Positions 31,384-41,844 of a DNA stretch of 64,000 nucleotides are shown in pieces (within the stretch, counting starts at the first letter, position 1; each line of letters starts with the position of its first letter). A program made the translations under genes and the position numbers. The notes below the pieces were generated by a model that saw nothing but the letters and a program-made list of their open reading frames with translations, made no database searches and had not been told where the DNA came from. Source of the stretch: Bolinopsis microptera (Eukaryota; Ctenophora; Tentaculata; Lobata; Bolinopsidae); contig NC_087082.1 in the NCBI RefSeq assembly GCF_026151205.1, forward strand, positions 8,005,908-8,069,907, given 5' to 3'.

Positions 31384-34056
31384 ATGATTAAGTGGTATTT
31401 TGTGATAATGTTAGCCAGAGTGGTAGGAGCGAATGAGGAGATTTATGTGAATGAGGAACTAGGAACCATACTGATTTCGAAGGGACTATTACTAGCAGAT
31501 CAGAGGTCAGCGTACATATCGAGTTTTATTCGAGTACCGAACCCATTAGCAGACGTGAATTTATGCAATTTAGGGTGTGGACAAGGGTCCGTTACTTTAG
31601 ATAAGTATCTAATGGCTGCGGGATGCAAAGTAGGAGCTGGTAAGACGGGATTAGATAAGGTAGCAGATACGGTCATACAGGGAATTGAATATGAGCCAAG
31701 AGAAGAGGGAGTATCGGGAGGCAGAGCCTTGGAAAGTTGGTGTCTGCTGGAATGTCTAAGATCGAACAAGTGTAAGGCTTTTGGAGTAAAAGAGGGCAGC
31801 TTGTGTTGGTTAAGAAGTCGAGCGCTAACACATTATGAACTGAAGGATCAAGTAGGAAGTGCAGAGGTGGACTTAGCGTGTGTGGTGAAGAACAATAGGA
31901 CGAAAGTGTGTGAGGAACTGTTGAAAGAGGACAGCATGAATTACTTGATGACCCAAGATAATGAGAGATTTGTGCGAGAGCATTGGGAATCAATCAATCA
32001 GTTGATCAAAAATTCAGAAGGAACGATGAGGAGGAAGCGGTCCATAATAGGCACTTTGGCGGGGGCATCTATTGGATTCTTGGCAACAGGATTTTCATTT
32101 TTTGAGATGAACAAACTTGGGGATCATGTAGATAAGTTGAGAGCTGAATATAATGATTTCAGGGAAAGACAAGTGAAGTTTGATAAGGATCAAATAGAAT
32201 TTAATAAGGAGGTGTTGAAGATCTACAAGGGCCTAGAGAGAGAGACTCAGAAGGAGATAAGACGATTACATTGTGGGGTAAGTAGTTTGGGGTTCCATAT
32301 TTTGAATATGAGGAGATTGATGGAGTGGAAGGATTTCTTGTACCAGCTATACAAGGACGTTTTAGGAGGGGCAATGGTAGGGTCGATTTCTACCGTGATC
32401 TTCACTAAGGAAAACATGAGGACCGTAATAAAAGAGACAGAGTTGTTGAAGGGGACAATATATGAAGAAAACCCGACACTGGCGTATAGGCTGGGGACCA
32501 TGTCCATAGTGGAGAAATCGATAAGAGAGGATAGATTTGTGATCCATGTAGTTTTAAAATTGCCCATAATAAAGAGAGAAGAACTAAAGGTTGTGTTTGA
32601 GGTTCAACAGACAGGGGTGAGGCATGGAGAAGCGTGTGTGAAGTATAATTTACCAAGAAATGTGTACAAGAGTGAGGGGAAATTCTATGTGTTGGAGTCA
32701 CCTATGTGTTCAATGATTTCGAACATTAGGCTGTGTACGTCAAGTATCAACAGTACGTTCACGGAAATGCCTTGTATCTCGGATAAGGGGAGCTGTGTGG
32801 GGACATTAGAGAAGTGTAGCACCAACATTAAGCAAAGTATGGGGGGAGTCTTAGTGAGAAGTCAGGAACCAATCAGAGCAGCGGTGTTAGGGGACCCGAA
32901 TACTTTCGATCCAGAGCAGCCGAGGGCGAACTCAGTAACCTTTTTTAATTACAGTAGATATGGAGACGTGTTGGTGGGGAAAGTCAAGATAAGAGGAATA
33001 CGATCAGCAACGTTGGACAAGGTGGTAAAGCTGTCCAATCCCACACAATGGCTGGAGGAGATAAGAAATGATACAAGGAAGTTAACAAAGCAGAACATCA
33101 CGCGCTTGACAAAAATCATTGAAGATCAGAGTAAGGAGTTGGAGAAAATGAACGAGAGCACTGAACAAAACCGGAGATGGACCTGGTACATTGTGCCAAT
33201 GGTTATAATTATGGGATTGATGATAATAGGATATGAGTGTGTGTGGAAAGCGCTTCCGGAGGGATGTAGAGAAAGAGTGGCGAGCTGTAAGAAGTGTAAA
33301 GACTCCCTGGAAAGGCGTCCCCAATATGAAGAAATAACATCTTCCCGGAAACGAACAAGAAGGAATACTGATGAAGATACGGAGGAAAGGCTGGAGATAA
33401 AAGACAAATGTACTGCATTAGAGGATGAAGGGGAATTATTGGAAGGCTTTAACAGATATGGTGAGGAAGTTAGGGGATGGTTGCCAAGCATAACCTCCGA
33501 ACTAGAAAGGGTAATGAGAATCCAGGAAGAAAACAGATCAAGGACTGAGGAAGGAGTAAGATATAGGATGAAAGAGAATAAACTACGGAATACACTCAGC
33601 TGGAGATTCGACAAGACGTTGGAAAGTTATCCGCTGGCAGAAAGGAATAAGACACTTTATGATAGATTGGCCCGAGAAATCGGCGATGAAATTATAAAAG
33701 ATGAGGACCAAACCAGGGAGGAAGCTAAAAGTACGGAGAGGGAAGAGACAGAGTTTGAAAGAATGGCAAGACAAGCAAAAGACGGGGAATATATCAGAAG
33801 GATGGGTCTAAAGAGGGGTGAACAACTGGACATGCAATTGGTCCGAGGGATAAAACAAATAATGAAAAATGCAAAGGAAACAAGTACCGAGTCGGAAATG
33901 GGAAAAGAGGGGACCAAAAATAGTGAAAATGAGGGTCAGCAGGTGAATAAAAGAAGAGCGATATATACGGTGAAATTTCCGGGAGCAAAACCTGTCCGTG
34001 TGGAGGAAACTGGAGTGGATGCGAGTCGGGGAAAGAGCCTGGGAGATCCGGAATAA
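31384..34056 (+). CDS. ORF3, envelope-like class I fusion glycoprotein of the LTR element
   Basis: 890 residues, starting with a hydrophobic signal peptide (about residues 1-16). A Cys-rich N-terminal subunit contains a PAN/apple-like segment (SWCLLECLRSNKC, then CWLRS, near residues 118-140). Residues 216-219 are RRKR, a furin-type cleavage site, followed at once by a Gly/Ala-rich hydrophobic segment (SIIGTLAGASIGFLATGF) of fusion-peptide type. A long heptad region (residues about 243-300) and a second one near 560-595 suit a six-helix bundle. The anchor begins at W599 (WTWYIVPMVIIMGLMIIGY), and an unusually long charged tail of about 265 residues follows. Several N-glycosylation sequons are present. 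The layout resembles baculovirus F-like or retroviral envelope proteins; which lineage is unresolved. It is intact and free of stops. Confidence 0.85.
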   Translation: MIKWYFVIMLARVVGANEEIYVNEELGTILISKGLLLADQRSAYISSFIRVPNPLADVNLCNLGCGQGSVTLDKYLMAAGCKVGAGKTGLDKVADTVIQGIEYEPREEGVSGGRALESWCLLECLRSNKCKAFGVKEGSLCWLRSRALTHYELKDQVGSAEVDLACVVKNNRTKVCEELLKEDSMNYLMTQDNERFVREHWESINQLIKNSEGTMRRKRSIIGTLAGASIGFLATGFSFFEMNKLGDHVDKLRAEYNDFRERQVKFDKDQIEFNKEVLKIYKGLERETQKEIRRLHCGVSSLGFHILNMRRLMEWKDFLYQLYKDVLGGAMVGSISTVIFTKENMRTVIKETELLKGTIYEENPTLAYRLGTMSIVEKSIREDRFVIHVVLKLPIIKREELKVVFEVQQTGVRHGEACVKYNLPRNVYKSEGKFYVLESPMCSMISNIRLCTSSINSTFTEMPCISDKGSCVGTLEKCSTNIKQSMGGVLVRSQEPIRAAVLGDPNTFDPEQPRANSVTFFNYSRYGDVLVGKVKIRGIRSATLDKVVKLSNPTQWLEEIRNDTRKLTKQNITRLTKIIEDQSKELEKMNESTEQNRRWTWYIVPMVIIMGLMIIGYECVWKALPEGCRERVASCKKCKDSLERRPQYEEITSSRKRTRRNTDEDTEERLEIKDKCTALEDEGELLEGFNRYGEEVRGWLPSITSELERVMRIQEENRSRTEEGVRYRMKENKLRNTLSWRFDKTLESYPLAERNKTLYDRLAREIGDEIIKDEDQTREEAKSTEREETEFERMARQAKDGEYIRRMGLKRGEQLDMQLVRGIKQIMKNAKETSTESEMGKEGTKNSENEGQQVNKRRAIYTVKFPGAKPVRVEETGVDASRGKSLGDPE

Positions 34057-35061
34057 CAAAAGGAGGGCAAACGTCAACAGGAAAACGCTATTTGGAGGTA
34101 ACAGGTAATTAGAAAAGGTAAGGCATGCACATTAAAAAGGTAAAAGTATAAATTGTATAGTATTAAAAAGGTATTGTTTATGGGCACATAACACAAAAAG
34201 GTTAAAATTAAGTTAATGCCTGGGGCCAAATAGTTTAGACCAAAACATAAAAAACTGCTGCATAAAATATTCCCTTAATTTGTAAAATAGAAAGGTAACG
34301 ATAACCGTGCAGACTACCGAAAAAACACCACGGTAAATAACGAGTTCCAGAGGGAACTTAGGAGGGGTAGATAGCAGCAGGGGCGACGTGGTGACAGGAG
34401 GAGTAGTAAGGGCCGGGTCCAGATTCAGTGGTCTGAAGAGGGTTAATGTTAACAGGAGGAATCAGAGGTAAGAAGTATCAGGGATGTGTGTTCTAGAAAT
34501 AGAGACAGATTTAGCTGTAAATTAAAGGTTAAATCAGACATTAACATAAGGTCATTTACCTGTTGCATATGGAGGAGGTGCAGGTAGAGCAGGAAGCAAA
34601 AGAATAGTGCCGTGGACATGGTCCACAGCCGTTAACCGTAAGCGACTCAAAGCAGGCCCAAGTAGTCCTAAGATTAGATACGGAAAATAAAGTTGTTTGT
34701 ATATAAGTAAGTGTAAGGGTAACATATATACAGCATGAGAGTAAGCCCTGCCATCTTGAACGGACAAGAACTAAGGTAGTGCAGAATACGTTGGAAACAA
34801 TCGAATACGGGGTGCCATTTTAAAATCACTCTAAACGGTGTGTCTAATGTAATACTTTAATTAGAACACCTGGGGGTTAAGATGAGAAACAGAATATCTC
34901 GGAATGGCTATTGTTGAACGTTCAGTTGACATCGGCGAGTTTTATTATGTATTCCGTTCTTGTAGTAGATAAAGTAGCGATGATTTGCAGAAAAGGTAGA
35001 TAAGATAGGGTAAAATCGAAATAGAGGTCCTACTAAATAAAGGTAAAACTAAGGTAAAACT
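34057..35061 (+). other. non-coding 3' region of the LTR element, part 1
   Basis: No substantial plus-strand ORF. Purine-rich with several AAAAAGGTAA words (34115-34210). No pol motif in any frame. Confidence 0.6.
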
Positions 35062-35545
35062 TGATGGAGGACACATGGATTGAAGGCCGCATGGAAGCAT
35101 GGATCGAAGATAGATTGGAGGACACATGGATTGGAGGTCGTATGGAAGCATGGATTGGAGACAGATTGGAGGACACATGGATTAGAGGTCGCATGGAAGT
35201 ATGGATCGAAGACAGATTGGATGACAGATGGATTGGAAGTCGCATGGAAGCATGGATCGGAGACAGATTGGAGAACACATGGATTGGAGGTCGCATGGAA
35301 GTATGGATCGAAGACAGATTGGATGACAGATGAATTGGAATTTGGAGGTCACATATAAGCATGGATCGGAGACAGATTGGAGGACACATGAATTGGAGGT
35401 CACATAGAAACATGGATCGGAGACTGATTGGATGACAGATGAATTGGAGGTCACATAGAAGCATGGATCGGGGACAGATTGGAGGACACATGGATTGGAA
35501 GTCACATAGAAACATAGATCGGAGACTGATTGGATGACAGATGAA
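35062..35545 (+). repeat. minisatellite in the LTR element (TGGATYGGAGRYMGATTGGA units)
   Basis: Imperfect tandem units of about 60 bases built from GACACATGGATTGGAGGTC, GCATGGAAGCATGGAT and GGAGACAGATTGGA. They give long but meaningless ORFs on both strands (repeats of SMCPPICLRSML on the minus). Confidence 0.9.
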
Positions 35546-35559
35546 TGGGAGGTCACGAA

Positions 35560-35945
35560 GAAGACACACGGAGACCTGTGAGAAGACACGTGAGCACATT
35601 GGAATAAGACACATGGAGACATTGGAAGAAGGCACATGGCATTGGGAAGAGACATATGAAAACATTGGAAGAAGACACATGGAGACATTGGAAAAAGACA
35701 CATGGAGACATTGGAAGGAGACACGTGAACTCATTGGAAAAAGACACATGGAGAAATAGGAAGAAGACACATGGCATTGGGAAGAGACATATGAAAACAT
35801 TGGGAGGAGACACGTGGAGACCTGTGAAGGAGACATGTGAACACATTGGAAAAAGACACATGTAGACATTGGAAGAAGACACATGGAGACATTGGGAAGA
35901 GACACGTGACACATTAGAAGGAGACACGTGAAACATTAGAAGAAG
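35560..35945 (+). repeat. minisatellite in the LTR element (GACACATGGAGACATTGGAA units)
   Basis: About 16 imperfect copies of a 22-24 base unit, adjoining and probably related to the previous array. Antisense ORFs (FQCLHVSSSNV repeats) come from it. Confidence 0.9.
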
Positions 35946-37058
35946 ACACAGATATGGAAAGCTGGAGGGAAGGACAGTACGATAATACAGGGGACTGTAC
36001 AAAATGTTGGAAAACGAGTGGAAGACGGAGACATGGTGTGAGAAGAAGAGAGAGACGCAGAGAGGTTGATAATTGAGAGGAACACCAGTGAAACAAGAGA
36101 GATACACAGTAAAAGAAACAATGGAACGATGTTGGGAGGAGACCCGGAGACTTGGAGACTTACCAGGTTGTAAATACATTCTAGTAGGAGCAGTTGATCC
36201 AAAAGGTTTTACGCTATTCTTCCAACCTAAAAACGAAAAAATTTGATAGATGTAGAAGAGTAATGAATTTATAAAGTAAACTTAGACTGGATTGATTAAC
36301 TATGGGGGATTATCATCCCCCAGGGGCGCTGGAGAAAAGCTGATCAATACATACCTTGAAATGAAGATAGGGAGCGAATCTAATCATCCGGAGAGGAGCT
36401 GCTCACCATATCATTTTGGATAGGAAGACTTGGAGTCGGAGGCCACAAGTGGAGTGGGAGAAGTACCCGACGCAAAGTACTCCTCAAAAGTGACAGAAGG
36501 AGGATCGTCAGAAGAACTGATTTCGTCATGATGTACAGAGTCAGACATAATTAAGACGGATTGAAGGGCGGTAAAAAGATACGAAACATACCTGAAGCGG
36601 ATGTCAATCACGAGGAGCTGGGGAGCAGGTCACTTCATCAGATTGGAGGAGGGGAGCTGGAGACGGGGAAGGGCGAAGGAGGACTCGGCGGGAGTTAACG
36701 GAAACACTCCGTAAAATCAGAGCTAAACGTAAAGGAGGAGGAGAAGAAGAGGTAACTAAAGATACTCTAATGACATCTACGTGCACATCCGACAGGAGAG
36801 GAGAAAGTCAAGTGAGCGGGACATTTTATAGAGGATAGAGGGACAATTTGTAGAGGGAGAATTGATTTAATTTAAATCAGGATGGACTTCAAAAATGTTT
36901 AATATTTAGTAGGGTTGGGGACACGGCATTAAAATATGATAAACGGAATGATCCGGGCTAGCGTAGTTTAATGTAACGAGCCGTGATTCTGAGTGTTATG
37001 TTAAAGTTTAAGGCAAGGTATAATAGGGTTCTAAAAAATATTTATTTTGAAAGAGTTG
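35946..37058 (+). other. non-coding 3' region of the LTR element, part 2
   Basis: No recognisable protein. Just before the 3' LTR the sequence is TTTTGAAAGAGTTG; a long polypurine tract, expected next to the 3' LTR, is missing or very short (GAAAGAG). Confidence 0.55.
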
Positions 37059-38048
37059 TGTAAGCAGTGATTTGTAGAGTTACGTTAATATATTGTAGTA
37101 TGAACTTTTATTCGGAGAATTTTATATTATAGTATGAATTTGTGGTCAGAGAGTTAGATAGGGAGGATAATAAAGTTAGCAAGTAGCCTAATTGATAAAT
37201 GAAGTCAGGGACCGGGAGGACAATAGGATATTAGGCGTGATTTATGACGACCTTGGAATCCTTAGAATTGTAGCTTCATCTGATTCATTCATTTAATTAA
37301 AACCAAACTTCGTCGGGACACCGTGACTTGGAACAATGAATCTTTTGTTGGAAGATAAGACCAGCTGCTCAAGGTGGGAAGGGCGCACGTGAGGAGATAG
37401 GGGGAAAAAGCACGCACTGAGCACTATAAATAGTAAAAAGCTTGGAGAAGCAAAGATAGCAAGTTTGCCCCTTTCTGAGGGGGGTCATTGATGCCGGACA
37501 CCTTGGATCCAGGAACCGTTACGGTAGGGTCCTGGAGAGAAGGTTGTCACGGTCCAGTATAGATAGTGGAGCTGTGCTCCGGTACCTGCCTGGCTTAGAT
37601 GTAGACGAGGGGGTGGTAGTGTAACCACAACTGGGCTCTGGACGAGCGGGCTAATATACCAGGCGTTGAGCTTCGAGTGCTGTAGAGGTCTTGTAAGAGT
37701 AGATTAAGGGCGGAATCCCGTTAGGCACGGTCAACAGGGGTTGACCGTGAGGGGGAAGTAGGCAGAATAGGGCGTGATAGAGCCAGACGATGGGGTGGTC
37801 TTGTAACCACAGCAGGGCTCTGGAAGAGCGGTCAGATATACTAAGATACTAGGCGTTGTGCTGCAAGGGCTGTAGAAGTTATTTAAGGGCCGGGTAGCGT
37901 AATTTAGAGGTGTATTCCAGTATAGTCGATTTGTAATCCTTTGTTATTATCCGAGTTGTTTCCTATTAGTTATCTTGTTTTCATTGGTCTGTAAACTTAA
38001 TTAAATACAAATAACTACGAACTCAAAAGCAAGTGTCCACTGCTTACA
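37059..38048 (+). repeat. 3' LTR
   Basis: Same 990-base sequence as the 5' LTR, followed by the target duplication GTAG. Confidence 0.97.
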
Positions 38049-38183
38049 GTAGTTTAACTCATTGAAGTAATTATGTGAAACGACTTCTTCTAGAATTTAG
38101 CATTTAAAACCGCTGCTATATGTAATGAAAAAACCAAGTAAATGGAATGGAAAATGGTCTCGAAAAGTCGAAAAATGTGACTA

Positions 38184-39346
38184 ATGACGCTAGATGATGC
38201 TAGATGACGCTAGATGATGCTAGATACCGCCAGATAGCGACAATTAGCGACAATGCCACCAGTTGCGTGGCACCTTTTCAATGTCGCAATCTAGCGCTAG
38301 ATAGCGCTGGATGTAATGACGCTATATAAATTTGTTTAATTGTGCCGAGCGTGACTGGCGTACTGCACTGGCGTGCCAGGTAATTTGATTTTCGAGCCTG
38401 CGACATTGCATGCGTTTTTTGATTGAACTTGTTTTCATGATTTTATTTCATCGATTTAATTTGGGCGTTGTAAACGAGCCAAAAACTTCGATCCACGTAT
38501 TATTCGAACTAATTATGTCTTCGAAATATGTCTACACGAAATGAAGTATGAAATATATGAATTACACTATAATACTGGTACTACTACAAAATAGTAGTAG
38601 TACTACAAAGATTCAATAAAAAAGTAATTAATTACGATTATAGAGTGAAACGAAACACCCTAGTTTGTAGTTCGTACTTCGTTTACAACGCCCAACTTGA
38701 AGTTGAATCGATAAAACAAAATCGAAACAAGACGTTCAATCAAAAATGCCACTGGCTCAAAAATGAATACTAAATCAACACTAACTATTCACACAATTAA
38801 ATGGTTCAGTGCTTGAGGGGGCGTTATATTGTAGATTAATAACCTACCAAGACACGCAGCTTCCTGAGTGAAGTGAACAATAGACTAGCAAGCGGAGTAA
38901 TAATTTGGACTCTTCAATAGTCTTGTAATAATATTTGGACAAATATTTTACGAGTTTCACCTGTTAAACGTTATATTACGACAGCCATGAGTGACAAATT
39001 ATTGTCAGATGTCGCGGCGACATCTAGCATGAACTGTCGCAAACCGACATTCTCCACTACCGTATCTAGCGCTAGATATCGCCGTGTCAAATGTCGCCGC
39101 AACATATAGTGCTAGACAGGGCTAGATGTCGCCCAAAAAAAGGCCAACAAATTCTGTGGCAAATAGCGCTAGCTGTCGTCTGGCAACAGTGTCGCGTAAC
39201 TAGCGTTAAATGACGCTAGATAGCGTCATCTAGAGCTAGATCGCGACTTTGAAAAGGTGCCACGCAGTTGGCGGCATCGTCGCTAATTGTCGCTAACTGG
39301 CGGTATCTAGTGTCATCTAGCGTCATCTAGCATCATCTAGTGTCAT
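38184..39346. mobile_element. foldback element with long GCTAGAT-rich inverted ends
   Basis: Left arm about 38184-38309 and right arm about 39222-39346 are inverted copies (ATAGCGACAATTAGCGAC and GTGGCACCTTTTCAA on the left against their complements on the right). A second inverted pair lies inside, 38415-38475 with 38690-38752 (GATTGAAC ... GGGCGTTGTAAACGA). The heptamer GCTAGAT or GCTAGAY recurs over a dozen times, mostly near the ends. No coding capacity; clear target duplication not found. Confidence 0.75.
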
Positions 39347-39452
39347 TTCACGCTAGATGTCGAATTTCAACAATCGGTAAAGGTCCTAAAATTGTTGTAG
39401 ACTAAAAATTTGCGAAATTTGTGACTAAAATCATGGTAGCCAAAATGTTTGT

Positions 39453-39546
39453 AACCAAATTTATTGTGAACCAAATTTATTGTGAACCAAATTTATTGTG
39501 AACCAAATTTATTGTGAACCAAATTTATTGTGAACCAAATTTATTG
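39453..39546 (+). repeat. 18-bp tandem repeat (ACCAAATTTATTGTGA)
   Basis: Five to six copies of an 18-base unit CCAAATTTATTGTGAA, ending at TTTATTGGC. Confidence 0.92.
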
Positions 39547-39549
39547 GCT

Positions 39550-39735
39550 TTAAGGTATAAGCAATTCAATGTTGATTGGGTGTGGCCCCTGAAAACCGAA
39601 TTTTGAAATTTTGGCGACAGAATCCTGGAATGAATAGGTACAGTATGTCATCTGCAAAGCGACAAGTCTCAAATATGAAACACGGCGGCGGTATAAGACC
39701 CAACGTATGTACACTTTTGCCCCCCCCTCCCCCTG
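39550..39735. mobile_element. one-ended Tc1/mariner-type MITE fragment
   Basis: Matches the reverse complement of the left end of 20969-21726 (CAACGTATG ... CCCCCCTCCCCCTG|TA), including the C-rich terminus. Confidence 0.75.
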
Positions 39736-39901
39736 TATAATCAACTCTTCACCCCGTGACCCCGTATAATATGTTCCAAAAACCCCCTCTAGGTCAAGTG
39801 AAGTTGAACGTCTCCAAACTTTAATCTCAACTTTTTATGAGCTAACTGTGTACGAGCTAACAATGGAGACAATTTAATATGTTAAGAAAATTAACACAAA
39901 T

Positions 39902-40540
39902 TCCTAGGTATTGTTATAAATAGTAAGTTAAACTGGGCTGCCCACATGCACTACATCCGTAAAAAACTTCGGTCCATGACTGGTGCAATCTGCATCTGTA
40001 GAATTCGGCACTCGATATAGATACCTGCAGAACTATATTTGAAAATATATAATACTCTCTTTGAATCACATCTCAGTTATGGTATTAGTGTTTGGGGCGT
40101 TGTCCTTAAAGAACGGTCAAATGATAGTCGTTTTATCACACAGAAGCACTGTGTAAGGATCCTTTTTGGTGATCTCGATTCATATTTAGATAAACAATCA
40201 ACATGTGCACGTACTAGACCATATGGTATGCAAAAATTAGACCATAAACACTTTGATAGATTTTTTATAAATATCACTGCATTTCAGAATTCTCTAAGAT
40301 TATCAAGTACCACTGCCCATACTCCCTTTATGAGGCCATCAACATTTCAAACCGTGCAACGAGTCTAACGGTTACTCTTCTAAATAAATCAAATACCTTT
40401 TTGTTTAGTGCAGCCAAGCTTTGGAACGCTGTTCATAAAAAAATTTTAACTTCAAGCAATAGCCTAGAAACTTCCATTAACTTAATAAAATTGGGAACAA
40501 AATCAGGCAGCTGACTTAAAAGATACATGGACTCCAAACA
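39902..40540 (+). pseudogene. LINE reverse transcriptase C-terminal fragment
   Basis: Translation begins LGIVINSKLNWAAHMHYI, then ELYLKIYNTLFESHLSYGIS with VWG, and later ITQKHCVRILFG, the RT thumb and following region common in CR1/RTE/Jockey LINEs. An in-frame TAG sits near 40018 and the frame fails again near 40365. 5'-truncated; palm domain missing. Confidence 0.85.
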
Positions 40541-40806
40541 ATTTTAAATTGTAGTGATCAAATTACAGCGGCACACAATTACTAATAATATCATGAATGA
40601 ACTATAAGCTGAAAAGCTTTCAGATCGATTTTTAACCACTTGATGTAATATTTTTAATCATTAAATATCTTAGTTTATCTTAGTAAATTTTTATCAGATC
40701 GAACCTATATTTATTTATTCAATAGTTTAGTTTATGTGATAAGTTGATATTGATATTATTATTGTTGAATGAAGTAAACTCCTGAGATAGATGTTATAAC
40801 TTTTTA
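40541..40806 (+). other. probable 3' UTR of the LINE fragment
   Basis: AT-rich and without an ORF; no clear poly(A) tail. Confidence 0.35.
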
Positions 40807-41108
40807 ACAAAGGGACTTGGAGTATAAAAGACCAAGTTCGCATAAATGCCTAACCAGCCAAGAATTTAGGATTCAAGGGTGGGTGCGTAAACTTCACGGT
40901 CTGCACTCTTTGATCCTGTATCACCCTGGATTCTTTTTGACGTATTTTTGTAAAACTTATATACCTTCTAGTCAATCTCTTGCTACTCCAAGTCCCCTAG
41001 GATATCTGATCTAAAGTTCGTGCTAGTTATATATATATGAAATATATTTTTGTTTGCTTTAATTGATACTAAATAAAATTATGCTTTTCTTGAAATTGTT
41101 GTTTTCTT
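40807..41108 (+). repeat. dispersed repeat, inverted partner of 45174-45474
   Basis: About 300 bases matching the reverse complement of 45174-45474, from GGGACTTGGAGTATAAA to TTGAAATTGTTGTTTTCTT. Both copies contain the phrase ATCCTGTATCACCCTGGATT (or its complement). Non-coding; probably a MITE or LINE end. Confidence 0.88.
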
Positions 41109-41156
41109 ATATTTCTAGTTGTTGACAGTATCAAAATAAAGTAATCAACACCGCAC

Positions 41157-41222
41157 CAATTATAGGTCAGAATATTAAACTGCTTTGTTTAACTTAATTG
41201 CGAACTAACTTACGAATTAACA
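41157..41222 (+). repeat. short dispersed repeat (also at 22640)
   Basis: AATTATAGGTCAGAATATTA and onward, nearly identical to 22640-22703 in the same orientation. Confidence 0.8.
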
Positions 41223-41251
41223 TTTTGTTGTTGACGTCCACTCACCTTATT

Positions 41252-41512
41252 TAATGTGCACAGAAAAAAAAATGGATTGACAGTGCACATAAAAACGATC
41301 AATGGAGGTTTTGAAGTCTTCTCGGAGCCTTCTAAAGTGAATATTTATTCGGCTGTCAGTTCACCCTTTTCTTAGCTTGCGTTCGGAATGAACTTAGGTG
41401 GACTATAAATATCAGTTTAGATAGGTCGATTCCCCTATAATGAAGCATAGAGGAAAAGTATCACTCTAGGATCCGTTTTGTGTAGCAAGAGCAGCCATTA
41501 AGCGTTTAGTCG
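41252..41512 (+). repeat. dispersed repeat, inverted partner of 25808-26068, ending in poly-G
   Basis: Reverse complement of 25808-26068. The right end runs into 19 consecutive G (41512-41530). Confidence 0.85.
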
Positions 41513-41530
41513 GGGGGGGGGGGGGGGGGG

Positions 41531-41844
41531 CACTCATTGCAGTCTGTTCATACAACAATGTAATGCGTGTTTTCGATTATAATAGACGGGTTTATACTTT
41601 TGCATTTCAACTGCGATAGTGAAGTCCCGGCCGATCCGTAGGCAGTGCTAGGCACGGGTTACATTAGTAATATCGATAATACCAGTTGTTGACAGTAGGA
41701 AAATAAAGCAATCAACACCAGGAAAAGTGCAATATCATGGTACTATTCACAGGACTTGAGTCTAGTTCCTCAAACCCTCCTGTGTGTGGTGAATCCTCGT
41801 TTATCACATTATATACGTGAAATTCTTTCACACAACTTTCTTCA
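41531..41844. other. no gene seen
   Basis: Contains GTTGACAGTAGGAAAATAAA at about 41685, a near copy of 41124-41150; otherwise unremarkable. Confidence 0.4.

Larger units (their letters stand above)
27226..38048 (+). mobile_element. LTR retroelement with gag and two membrane-protein ORFs, no pol
   Basis: 10,823 bases bounded by 990-bp LTRs (TG...CA), with a 4-bp target duplication GTAG (27222-27225 and 38049-38052). Order: 5' LTR, primer-binding site, gag (28347-29441), ORF2 with a C-terminal membrane anchor (29591-31072), ORF3 envelope-like (31384-34056), a 3-kb non-coding part with minisatellites, 3' LTR. No DTG/DSG protease, RT YxDD block, RNase H or integrase zinc finger/DDE was found on either strand. 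Only about 70 bases separate the gag stop from the open frame of ORF2. The LTRs look identical base for base, so the insertion is young. The simplest reading is a non-autonomous element mobilised by a relative's polymerase. Confidence 0.93.

Noticed and set aside
35033-36202. Antisense ORFs of up to 293 codons in the LTR element, considered as hidden pol or accessory genes
   Set aside because: They are made of minisatellite-derived Cys/Ser/Pro repeats with no RT, integrase or protease motif.
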